From the NCBI RefSeq assembly GCF_002499975.2, contig NZ_CP052766.1, positions 3,844,001 through 3,908,000 of the forward strand: a stretch of 64,000 nucleotides of DNA. Direction: 5' to 3'. The notes beneath the pieces are model-generated. The model saw only the letters and a list, made by a program, of their open reading frames with translations. It searched no databases and had not been told where the DNA came from. Shown here one piece after another: positions 21,172 through 30,220 of the stretch. This stretch comes from Alteromonas pelagimontana (GTDB lineage Bacteria; Pseudomonadota; Gammaproteobacteria; Enterobacterales; Alteromonadaceae). The stretch's first letter is position 1; each line of letters starts with the position of its first letter. A program made the translations under genes and the position numbers.

Positions 21172-24100
21172 ATGTGGTTTATTTTGCTCGCACTATACCC
21201 CTCAAACAAACTGGAACATCTCAGTTATTTACTGGGTGCGTTGTTAGAACAACAACCCGGTCATATTTTTAGTCCGCAAACCATTCTGGTGGAAAATCCA
21301 GGTATGCAGCATTGGCTGAACATGGAGTTGGCCCAGCAAAAAGGGATTGCAATGAATCTGGCATTTCCGCTGCCAACCCGGTTTATGTGGAATACTGCCC
21401 GCGCGGTGTTGGGAAAAGATGTGGTCCCTCAACAATCGGCATATCGGCGTGAAGTGCTGGTTTGGCGAATTGAAAATATCCTGCGCAGCGATACATTTTG
21501 CCACTCACCAGAAACCGAAAAAGCGTGCCGCTATTGGCAGCATCTGGCTGATGCTGAGGAGCAGGGGGTGCAGCGTTTGCAATTCGCTACTGCGTTGGCT
21601 GACATTTTTGAGCAATATTTATTGTATCGGCCTGATTGGCTATTTTCCTGGGAGCAGGGTGAACTTGTATTAAATAGTGAAGATGAAATCTGGCAATCAC
21701 TGATATGGCGCCACCTGGTTGCCCAAAGCCCGCTTCACCCGGCGCGCCTGCACAAGATGGCGATTGATGCGTTGCAGCAAGATTGTGAGATAACGTTGCC
21801 AGCCAGAGTCATTGCGTTTGCTATTAATACCATGGCGCCTCAACTGGTGCAGTTTTTCGATGCACTGGCAAAATACACTGATATTCATATTTTTCATTTA
21901 AACCCAAGCGTTAACTATTGGGGGGATGTGAAAAGCGACAGAGAACGGGCAAGGCTGTTGCGTCAGCAGGGCGTAACGCAGTGGCAATTAGATCAACAGG
22001 ATAATCCGCTGCTTGCAAACCTAGGCAAACAAGGGCGCGATCTTTTTAATCTTCTCACCAGCGTTGATACCTTTGAAATCAGCGGCTTTGACGTTCCTGC
22101 CCAGCAAGGTAATACCGTGCCCACAGGTTATTTACATGCGGTGCAGCAAGATATTTTGCAGGCGACAGCGCCGTCGCGCACGGTACCCGTATCACAAGAA
22201 GATAACAGTATTATTATTGCCAGAGCGCATAGTTCGTTAAGGGAAGTTCAGGGCTTACATGACCAACTCCTTCATTTAATGAACAACAACAGTGGAATTA
22301 AACCTGCTGATGTGGTGGTAATGTGCCCCGCTATTGAGGATTATGCTCCGCTCATTGATGCGGTTTTCCACCGCATTGGCACACCGTCTACGGATAATTC
22401 CGGCGCACCACGGGTCCCCTGTTCCATTGCCGATCGTTCACCACTGGATTCAGAACCTTTAATTGCCTCCTTCATCAGTTTGCTCAGCCTTCCGGATAGC
22501 CGATTCGAGGTGAGCAAAATTATGGATTATCTGCGTCTTGATGCGCTTCAGGCCAAGTTTTCTCTTACCAGTGACGATCTTGATTCGATGAGCTATTGGC
22601 TACAACAGGCCAAGGTTCACTGGGGGGTAGATAGTCACCATAAAAGCGTGATTACACACGGTGCTACAGACTCCTTTTTACATTCCTGGTCATGGGGACT
22701 GAAGCGTTTATTGATGGGGATGGTGTTTGCTGATGAAGAGAAAATTTCTCATGATATTCTTACTGTGCCGGACGTGGAAGGTCAGCAAACAGTGGTGCTG
22801 GGGAAGCTGATTCACTTACTGGATCAGCTTGGCCATTATTGCACACAGCTAAAAAAGACCAGAACGCCTGAGCAATGGCGTGAATTTTTAACAGAATTAC
22901 GAGAAGCCTGTTTTTCGCCATTACCAGAACAACAGGATACCTGGGAAACCTTAGAAAGGGCTACTGCGGATTTAGAGCATCACTGCCGCGAAGCTGGTTT
23001 CGTCGGCGACCTGTCACTTCGTCAGGTTCGAGAGGTTCTGCTTAAACGCTTTTCTTCACCAGATGTAGGCAATCATTTTATGACGGGGCAGGTAACATTC
23101 TGTTCAATGCTGCCAATGCGCAGTATTCCGTTCAAAGTAGTATGCATTTTAGGATTAAATGATGGGGAATTTCCACGCCAGTCTCAACCTATCAGCATTG
23201 ACTTGATGCCTAAAAATGCAGCCAGAATTGGTGACCGCTCGCGGCGGATGGAAGACCGCTATCTGTTTCTGGAAGCGCTGATTTCTGCACGGGATTATCT
23301 TTACCTGAGCTATCAGGGAAACAGTGAAAAAGATAACAGTGAGCGCCAGCCGAGTTTAGTATTGGCTGAATTGCTTGACGTGCTTGAGCGAGGCTATGGG
23401 TTCGACAGCAAAATTCAGCAGCGACAATTGCCACTACACCCTTTTAGCGCCGGCAATTTTTCTGCGGATTTTATCAGCTTCGAGCCGGGCTGGTACCGCC
23501 TTGCTGAATCGATTTCAACTGCCAGTAAGCCGGCCCGGACGACCTTTGCTCCACTGGAAGAACCACGGCTGCCAGAGACAGTTTCTGTTCAGCAGATTGC
23601 TCGTTGCCTGCGCCATCCGCTGCAATATTTTGCAAATCAGGTTTTAGGTGTGCGTCTGGATAATCAACAGCCAGATTTAAGTGATGCAGAACCCTTTGCC
23701 GAAAGCCCTTTAATTCGATATCAGGTAATGGATGCCTTAGTAAATACCTGTGTTGAGCAGAACAATACCGCTACGGTACTGACGCGCTATCAGCTTAGCG
23801 GAGAGCTGCCGGCAACGCCATTAACTGCTACCTTGCTGGAACGTTGGAATACTGCATCTGAAGCGTTAGGTGAGGCGCTGGCGTTAACTCACAGCGATGC
23901 TATTGTTGCCAGTTGGCAAGGACACCAATGTACTGTTGAGGCAAAGGCTTGGACTGATGGCCTGACTCTCAAGCATATGCATGTAGGTAAGCAGCACGTT
24001 CAGCGGTTGCTGTCTCAGTTTTTAACCATGCTGGTATTTAATGCCAGCGGCCGCGCGCTTCCCTTGGAAGCTTATTACTTAAGTTGGAAAAGTGACAAAT

Positions 24101-24465
24101 TCACTATTCGACGCGCCAGCTTTAGCGCTTTTTCTTCCGAAGAGGCACAACACTTATTAGCTCAGTATGAAGCGGTATTTACAAAGGCGCATCAAGGCCC
24201 CTACCTTGGCTTTGCTGATATTGCTATTGCCGCGTTAAATGCTGCTCAAGATCAGCTTTTATCCGATTGGGTGACGACACCCAAAGCAACACAAATGTGG
24301 CAGCAATTGGCTGAAGGCCAGTCACAGCAGCAAAAGGGCTTAAATGAAGATGATTATGTTAAATGGTTTTATCCCAACGGCATTGCACTGACCGATATTC
24401 CGCTTGCGGACATAGAAGCGCTATTTCTACCGCTGATGCAATGTCATGGAGACAAAAAACGATGA
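21172..24465 (+). CDS. recC: Exodeoxyribonuclease V subunit gamma, RecC
   Basis: RecC is the subunit of RecBCD that splits the duplex and reads the Chi sequence during double-strand-break repair. The 1097-residue product is close to the usual 1100-1120. It shows the family features ILVENPGMQHWLNMELAQ near residue 40, the inactivated helicase-like core with RSIPFKVVCILGLNDGEFPR and DRYLFLEALISARDYLYLSY (about 650-710), and the C-terminal inactive nuclease fold. The start ATG 21172 gives MWFILLALYPSNKLEHL, a little unlike the usual N-terminus, and has no good ribosome site, so the true start may lie a few codons in. Its stop overlaps the recB start as ATGA. Unlike E. coli, ptrA is not inserted between recC and recB. 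Confidence 0.95.
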   Translation: MWFILLALYPSNKLEHLSYLLGALLEQQPGHIFSPQTILVENPGMQHWLNMELAQQKGIAMNLAFPLPTRFMWNTARAVLGKDVVPQQSAYRREVLVWRIENILRSDTFCHSPETEKACRYWQHLADAEEQGVQRLQFATALADIFEQYLLYRPDWLFSWEQGELVLNSEDEIWQSLIWRHLVAQSPLHPARLHKMAIDALQQDCEITLPARVIAFAINTMAPQLVQFFDALAKYTDIHIFHLNPSVNYWGDVKSDRERARLLRQQGVTQWQLDQQDNPLLANLGKQGRDLFNLLTSVDTFEISGFDVPAQQGNTVPTGYLHAVQQDILQATAPSRTVPVSQEDNSIIIARAHSSLREVQGLHDQLLHLMNNNSGIKPADVVVMCPAIEDYAPLIDAVFHRIGTPSTDNSGAPRVPCSIADRSPLDSEPLIASFISLLSLPDSRFEVSKIMDYLRLDALQAKFSLTSDDLDSMSYWLQQAKVHWGVDSHHKSVITHGATDSFLHSWSWGLKRLLMGMVFADEEKISHDILTVPDVEGQQTVVLGKLIHLLDQLGHYCTQLKKTRTPEQWREFLTELREACFSPLPEQQDTWETLERATADLEHHCREAGFVGDLSLRQVREVLLKRFSSPDVGNHFMTGQVTFCSMLPMRSIPFKVVCILGLNDGEFPRQSQPISIDLMPKNAARIGDRSRRMEDRYLFLEALISARDYLYLSYQGNSEKDNSERQPSLVLAELLDVLERGYGFDSKIQQRQLPLHPFSAGNFSADFISFEPGWYRLAESISTASKPARTTFAPLEEPRLPETVSVQQIARCLRHPLQYFANQVLGVRLDNQQPDLSDAEPFAESPLIRYQVMDALVNTCVEQNNTATVLTRYQLSGELPATPLTATLLERWNTASEALGEALALTHSDAIVASWQGHQCTVEAKAWTDGLTLKHMHVGKQHVQRLLSQFLTMLVFNASGRALPLEAYYLSWKSDKFTIRRASFSAFSSEEAQHLLAQYEAVFTKAHQGPYLGFADIAIAALNAAQDQLLSDWVTTPKATQMWQQLAEGQSQQQKGLNEDDYVKWFYPNGIALTDIPLADIEALFLPLMQCHGDKKR

Positions 24466-27400
24466 GGGAAAAAGTGGCAAAACCGTTAGACGTTGTAGGC
24501 ATGCCGCTTGCTGGCAGACACCTGATCGAAGCCAGTGCTGGTACCGGTAAAACCTTCAATATTACGCGTTTATATTTGCGTTTATTGCTGGAAAAAAACC
24601 TTTCTGTGCAGCAAATACTGGTGATGACATTTACCAATGCCGCCACCGAAGAAATCCGCGGCAGAATTGCAGCAACTTTACGCGAAGCTTTGCTGTTTTG
24701 GCTGCTTGTCGGGCAAAAGGGGATTGAGGCTGCTCCAGACGCAGATCCCGTTTATCGGCATCTTTATCAACAGTATCCCGAGACAGGAAGACGAACACTC
24801 GAGGCTGCGCTGCTGGAATTAGATGAAGCCTCGGTGTTCACTATTCATGGCTTTTGTAACAAGGTGCTAAGCCAGCTGGCGTTTTCCGGTGGTACACCGA
24901 TGGAACTGTCGTTGGCTACAGATACGAGGATGCTTTACGTAGAAGCGTCTCGTGACTGGGTGCGCATGATTGCCGGCAACGCAGAACACTACCCGTTGTT
25001 GGTGCAAAATAACTGGCACGATCCAGAGACGCTTTTGGCGCAATTTGGAGCGGCAATACGTAGTGGTCTTGTACCCAATGTTCTGACGAAAGCGCAGATT
25101 GAGGAGGATTTTGCAACCGGTCTGCAGCAGGAAGAGCAAACTCTGGAGACAGAGTTTGTCCGCATTCGGGAGGGGCTTCTTAACGAAGAACATGCCATTG
25201 CTTCTACGCTCATCGAAGGAAAGAAAGATGCAGCAGTAAGACAAGAGGAATGGAGCGAAACGCTCGCCTGGTTACAGCAAGCTGCCCTTACTGCACCGCC
25301 GGCCGCTATCGGCAAGTTTATCAATGGCAATCGCTATCGCGGGAATGAACACCTAAAAACCGTTTTTGCCCCACTTAAAGAATTTCTGGCTCACGTTAAA
25401 AAGACGCTTGTAGCACTGGAAAGTGACCGGGATAAACGGGTTGAAGCCGCTGATAGCTACGCCTTGGTGGCCCAGGCCTTTGAGTTTATTCGTCAACATG
25501 TTGCTACGCAAAAGCGACGACTGGGGATTGTTGATTTTGATGATCTGATTCGGTTACTGGCCGAGCAGGTGAGCGATAGAAATAACGGCCTTCAGGCTGA
25601 ATTACGCTCGCTTTTTCCCGTTGCCCTGATTGATGAATTTCAAGATACAGATGCTAACCAGTACCAAATTCTTGCTACTGTTTATCCCCCGGGCAGCACC
25701 GATAATGTGTTGATGATGATAGGCGATCCCAAACAGGCTATCTATGGGTTTCGTGGCGGCGACATTTTTACTTATCTGGAAGCTGGACGCCAAGCCGATC
25801 ATCGCTGGGTAATGAACACCAACTGGCGCTCAGTTGAAAAAATGGTAACCGCTTATAACCGGCTGTTTTACGGCAATCTATTAACTGAAGACGCGGCAAA
25901 CGTATTTGGTTATGGTATTGATTATGAGCCGGTCAATAGCACTGCTGGCGCGAAAGCTGCTGCTACGCCGCTGAATGATCCCAACCCCCATCGAGCGGCG
26001 TTAAACTACGTGCTGTTGCAGCCTAACGATGAAAATGACGCGCCAGCCAAAACGCAGATGCAGCATCAGTTAGCGCTATGGATGTGTACAGAAATTTCCC
26101 GCTTGCTTGATGAGGCACGGCTAGGTGATAGGGCGGTAGAGCCTGCAGATATTGCCATTCTGGTGCGAAGTACGCCCGAAGCTGTAATTGTTCAGCAAGC
26201 GCTAAAACGAGCCGGATTAGGCGCGGTTTTTCTCAGTAACCGGGTAAGCCTGTTTGCTTCTGCGCAAGCGCAGGATTTATACCGGGTGTTGGACGGTATC
26301 TGGCACTGGGAGAATAAAAGCCGTCTTGCTGCTGCCTTAAGTAGCCCGCTATTAGGGTTGTCGCATCAGAACCTGATTGATTTGTTATATCACGAAGATG
26401 ACAAGCAGTGGGAAGCCGTGATGAGTCAGGTGCTGTTGTTACGCGATATGTGGCAGAAAAGAGGCTGTATGGCGGTAATATTGCATTTGCTGCAAACGCA
26501 GTTCTGTGGGCTGGATGAGTCAACTGAACGTACGCTTACTAATTACGTACACCTTGCCGAAGTCGTGGAGCGAGCGGCCACCACTCAGCCACAGCCAGAA
26601 CAGTTGCTGATTTGGCTGCATCGCCAGGTTAGTGCTCCTGAACAGGCCGATGAACAGGTTCAGCGTTTGGAAAGCGATGCACGTTTAATTCAGCTGGTTA
26701 CGCAACACGGCTCTAAAGGATTAGAGTATCCCATCGTTTTTGTTCCCTTTGCCAGCGTTTATCGAGACCCAGCGAAAGCAGGTAATCAGTGGATACAGCA
26801 ATTCCGTTTTTACGATAGTGAGCAAAAACAATTGGCGCTGCAACTGGGCCGCAGCTACCGGGCGGTGGAAAAAGTGCGCCAGGAAGGGCACGCAGAAGCC
26901 ACGCGATTACTGTACGTGGCGGTCACCCGCGCAGCCCATAGATGCTATTTAGGAATAGCACCATTTAACGACAGTGAACAGTCGCCGCTTGCTCAGGCGT
27001 TAGGGGTAAAGGATAAACAAAACTGGCAGCAGATACTTACCAGTCTACAAAACGAACCGGGTGATCATACCGCCCTTGTCGAGGTTCAGCACCCGTTTGA
27101 GCACCGGGCTCGCGCGCCTAAAACGGCGTCAGAAGAGGCGCTTTCTCTTGCAACGTTTTGTGGTTCAGTTGAAGAAAACTGGCGACTGTATTCTTTTTCT
27201 GCTTTAGCTCGTCAGCAGGCGGTAGTAAAACACACCCGCCGTGAGTCGGAACCTGTTGCTGCTGTAGCGCCCGAAACCATACAGGCAGCTTCTCCGGAAT
27301 CCGCGGCCTTTCGTTTTCAGTTTGAAAAAGGCGCGGGTGCGGGAAATTTGCTACACGATCTTTTGGAAGTTGTGAATTTCAATAGCGCCGACTGGGCCAG

Positions 27401-28070
27401 TAGCGCCAGTGAAGTTATCAGCCGTTTTCACCTTGCTGCCGACAAACATGATGCGCTTTTCAACTGGCTGAATGAAGTACTGGCGATGCCTTTACACCTG
27501 CCTCATTCTTCGCCTGTTTGTTTGAAGGATTTGGCAGAGACATCCATATTACGAGAAGCGAAATTTTATTTCCCCGTCAAAAACGCGCGCTGGCAAGGCA
27601 TTTCGCAGGTGCTGATGGCGCATCGCCAAAGCTTTAGCCAAGAGCAGTTGCTAAGCCCGCCTTCACTGGACCGACAAAGCCTGGAAGGGATGATGCACGG
27701 GTTTATTGACTTAATTTTCGAACATGAAGGAAAGTTTTTTGTCGCTGATTATAAATCTACGTACCTTGGCGACAGAATTGAAGACTATCACTTTGCCGCT
27801 TTGCTGCAAAACAACCAGCAGCACCTTTACGACGTGCAGTACCTGATTTATTGCCTGGCATTGCACCGGTATTTACAGAAAATGATACCGGATTATGATG
27901 CCGACGTTCATTTCGGTGGCGTGTTCTACCTCTACCTGCGTGGTATGCATGCTGAAAATACCCGGCAAGAGGGCGTTTTTTATACGCCAGTAACAGCATC
28001 GTTATTAAATGACCTGGACACGCTATTTGGCGGCACTGCGGAAGTCCCTGAGACGGAGCAAACATCATGA
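24462..28070 (+). CDS. recB: Exodeoxyribonuclease V subunit beta, RecB
   Basis: RecB is the 3'-5' helicase and the nuclease of RecBCD. The 1202-residue protein has Walker A EASAGTGKTFNITRLY (about 18-33), then TFTNAATEEIRGRI, DFDDLIRLL and the DEFQDTD helicase motif. MIGDPKQAIYGFRGGDIFTY and NWRS come next. The late helicase motifs TQHGSKGLEYPIVFVPF and LLYVAVTRAAHRCYLG follow. The nuclease domain near the C-terminus carries GMMHGFIDLIFEH and the metal motif VADYKS, so it should be active. The start is the ATG overlapping the recC stop; the longer frame from 24363 lies inside recC. The stop overlaps the recD start, so the three subunits are translationally coupled. Confidence 0.96.
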   Translation: MREKVAKPLDVVGMPLAGRHLIEASAGTGKTFNITRLYLRLLLEKNLSVQQILVMTFTNAATEEIRGRIAATLREALLFWLLVGQKGIEAAPDADPVYRHLYQQYPETGRRTLEAALLELDEASVFTIHGFCNKVLSQLAFSGGTPMELSLATDTRMLYVEASRDWVRMIAGNAEHYPLLVQNNWHDPETLLAQFGAAIRSGLVPNVLTKAQIEEDFATGLQQEEQTLETEFVRIREGLLNEEHAIASTLIEGKKDAAVRQEEWSETLAWLQQAALTAPPAAIGKFINGNRYRGNEHLKTVFAPLKEFLAHVKKTLVALESDRDKRVEAADSYALVAQAFEFIRQHVATQKRRLGIVDFDDLIRLLAEQVSDRNNGLQAELRSLFPVALIDEFQDTDANQYQILATVYPPGSTDNVLMMIGDPKQAIYGFRGGDIFTYLEAGRQADHRWVMNTNWRSVEKMVTAYNRLFYGNLLTEDAANVFGYGIDYEPVNSTAGAKAAATPLNDPNPHRAALNYVLLQPNDENDAPAKTQMQHQLALWMCTEISRLLDEARLGDRAVEPADIAILVRSTPEAVIVQQALKRAGLGAVFLSNRVSLFASAQAQDLYRVLDGIWHWENKSRLAAALSSPLLGLSHQNLIDLLYHEDDKQWEAVMSQVLLLRDMWQKRGCMAVILHLLQTQFCGLDESTERTLTNYVHLAEVVERAATTQPQPEQLLIWLHRQVSAPEQADEQVQRLESDARLIQLVTQHGSKGLEYPIVFVPFASVYRDPAKAGNQWIQQFRFYDSEQKQLALQLGRSYRAVEKVRQEGHAEATRLLYVAVTRAAHRCYLGIAPFNDSEQSPLAQALGVKDKQNWQQILTSLQNEPGDHTALVEVQHPFEHRARAPKTASEEALSLATFCGSVEENWRLYSFSALARQQAVVKHTRRESEPVAAVAPETIQAASPESAAFRFQFEKGAGAGNLLHDLLEVVNFNSADWASSASEVISRFHLAADKHDALFNWLNEVLAMPLHLPHSSPVCLKDLAETSILREAKFYFPVKNARWQGISQVLMAHRQSFSQEQLLSPPSLDRQSLEGMMHGFIDLIFEHEGKFFVADYKSTYLGDRIEDYHFAALLQNNQQHLYDVQYLIYCLALHRYLQKMIPDYDADVHFGGVFYLYLRGMHAENTRQEGVFYTPVTASLLNDLDTLFGGTAEVPETEQTS

Positions 28071-29941
28071 GCAGGGAATCTTTTACTGCTGCCACTAAAA
28101 GACTGGCTGGATTGGAAGCCATTGATTTCTATTTCGCCCGACTGATGACAGAGCTTTTCGACGCGACGCCTGAAACGGCAGATGATTGGTTTCACATCTT
28201 GCTGGCTTTATCTTACGCACAACGCCAGGGAAACACATGCCTGAATTTATCGGCAATTGCTAATCAAACCTGGTTTGCGCAACCGGACGATGACAAAGCT
28301 GGGTATAGGTTTCCCGATTATGACCGGCTACATGCGCTTACTCAATTTTGTCTTCAAGGCGATGCTGATGGCTGCTTAGTTTACTGGCAGGGAAGGTTGT
28401 ATTCGCAACGTTACTGGCAGTTTGAAACAGATGTGGCTGAGACAATCGCGGCTCGACTTGCAGTGGAACCGCTGGATGATGGGCAGTACAGCCGGTTGGC
28501 AGCCCTCTGGCCGGAAATCTTTGATGTGGACCCGCAGTCACAGCAAAACTGGCAACAAATAGCGACAGCAAGTAGTCTCTCCCAGCGTTTTACCATCATA
28601 AACGGAGGGCCGGGAACAGGCAAAACTTATACTGTTACTCGTTTAATGTTAGCGCTACAGGCTGCTTACGAAAATAAACTACATATTCAACTGGCCGCAC
28701 CAACGGGAAAAGCAGCACAACGCTTATCTGAATCGGTAAGTGCGTCGTTGCACGCCATAGCGGGCGAGAAAACAGCCGCATTAAAGCCTTACATTCCTAA
28801 TGAAGCCGTAACCTTGCATCGTTTATTGGGTCTTCAGCGGTTTGGCGTCCAGACCCGAAAAAATGCGGTTTCTCCACTCACTTGCGATGTATTAATAGTG
28901 GACGAAGCATCGATGGTCGATCTTGCTTTGATGGCGCGGCTTTGTCGCGCGTTACCTGCCAATGCGCAGCTTGTTCTGGTGGGTGATGCAGAGCAATTAC
29001 CTGCTGTTGAATCAGGTAACGTACTCGAAGCGCTGCTGGCAGAGCATTCATCAGGTAGCGTAACGCCTGCCATGGCCGCACATATAAAACGCTTGTGTCC
29101 GCACTTGCCGGCGCTGCCAGTAAGCGAGACTAGCCGCAGCTATGTTCAAACGCTACAGGTAAGCCACCGTTTTGCCGGCAACATTGCGCTTGTCGCCACC
29201 GCAATTAAAAACAGCGATGCGGAATTTGCTTGGCGCAATATAAAACAAATCGACACTGTGCAAGGTTTTAATTTGTTGGAAAATCAAGAAGTGAGACAAC
29301 TTCCTTCGCAGGATTTATCACAACAGCTACGCACGTTGGCGAGGAAAAGCTTTAGCAATATAGTGAAAAGCCAATCTTTGGAAGAAGCCATGACAGCGGT
29401 AAATTACTGTCGCTGGCTATCACCCGTACGCAAAGGGCCCTTAGGCGTTGAGCAGCTTAATCAGCAAATCGAAAGTGCCTTAGGTTTGGGGGGCGCATTA
29501 AACGGGCGAACCTATTACCGCGGCAGGCCTGTAATGGTGTTGGAAAATCAGTATTCTCAAGGGCTGTTTAATGGTGATGTCGGGCTTATCTGGCCAGATG
29601 ATGAGGGGAATTTAAAAGCCTGGTTTGAAAAGGCGGAAGGCGGTTATCGAGGTCTGAGTATTTCCCGGCTTCCTCGTGTAGAAACTGTTTTCGCTATGAC
29701 GGTACATAAATCTCAGGGATCAGAGTTTGCGCAAGTAGTGCTGTTTATTCCCGACGCCACTGGCAGCCAAATGGACAGCGTATGCACCCGCGAGTTGTTG
29801 TATACCGGTTTGACGCGCGCCAGGCAAGGAGCGTTGTTAGTATCGTCGCAATCACGCTTTGCAGATGTAGTGGCTACAAGACAGCAGCGCTTTTCTGGTC
29901 TGGCACAAGCAATTGTCACAAAGTTGGGTGGAAATTCGTAG
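28067..29941 (+). CDS. recD: Exodeoxyribonuclease V subunit alpha, RecD
   Basis: RecD is the 5'-3' helicase motor of RecBCD. The 624-residue product has the superfamily 1B motifs: Walker A IINGGPGTGKTYTVTRLML (about 178-196), LAAPTGKAAQRLSES, VLIVDEASMVDLALMARL with the Walker B, LVGDAEQLPAVESGNVLEAL, and at the end the UvrD-C-like MTVHKSQGSEF and CTRELLYTGLTRARQG. The length matches the 608-residue E. coli protein. The N-terminal domain that contacts RecC is present (about 1-150). The start overlaps the recB stop by four bases, closing the recC-recB-recD operon. A hairpin follows 30 bases after the stop. Confidence 0.96.
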   Translation: MSRESFTAATKRLAGLEAIDFYFARLMTELFDATPETADDWFHILLALSYAQRQGNTCLNLSAIANQTWFAQPDDDKAGYRFPDYDRLHALTQFCLQGDADGCLVYWQGRLYSQRYWQFETDVAETIAARLAVEPLDDGQYSRLAALWPEIFDVDPQSQQNWQQIATASSLSQRFTIINGGPGTGKTYTVTRLMLALQAAYENKLHIQLAAPTGKAAQRLSESVSASLHAIAGEKTAALKPYIPNEAVTLHRLLGLQRFGVQTRKNAVSPLTCDVLIVDEASMVDLALMARLCRALPANAQLVLVGDAEQLPAVESGNVLEALLAEHSSGSVTPAMAAHIKRLCPHLPALPVSETSRSYVQTLQVSHRFAGNIALVATAIKNSDAEFAWRNIKQIDTVQGFNLLENQEVRQLPSQDLSQQLRTLARKSFSNIVKSQSLEEAMTAVNYCRWLSPVRKGPLGVEQLNQQIESALGLGGALNGRTYYRGRPVMVLENQYSQGLFNGDVGLIWPDDEGNLKAWFEKAEGGYRGLSISRLPRVETVFAMTVHKSQGSEFAQVVLFIPDATGSQMDSVCTRELLYTGLTRARQGALLVSSQSRFADVVATRQQRFSGLAQAIVTKLGGNS

Positions 29942-29970
29942 CTGCAATAGCAGTATGCGCTGAAAATAGA

Positions 29971-30007
29971 GGGAGCGAGAAAAGCGCCTTATCTCGCTTC
30001 CTGTTTC
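29971..30007 (+). terminator. Hairpin terminator candidate of the recCBD operon
   Basis: GGGAGCGAG (29971-29979) pairs with CTCGCTTCC (29993-30001) with one G-U pair and a 13-base loop. Only a weak T tract follows. Confidence 0.45.
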
Positions 30008-30220
30008 GTAGCAAAAATTTCCTATCTTATTGAAACGGGTTTTCGCCGCCAGACAGTTCAAAAAATCTGCAATTGCGGTAGGGCAAGGATGTCGACTGAC
30101 GGGCTTACCGCCGCAGTCAGCCGTTAGCTAACAATATAACTACGACAAGTTGCCTGCCGAAGGCGGCAAACGAGAAAAACGACAATAATGTAATTTGCAT
30201 GTTCAAAGGGAGAACTTACT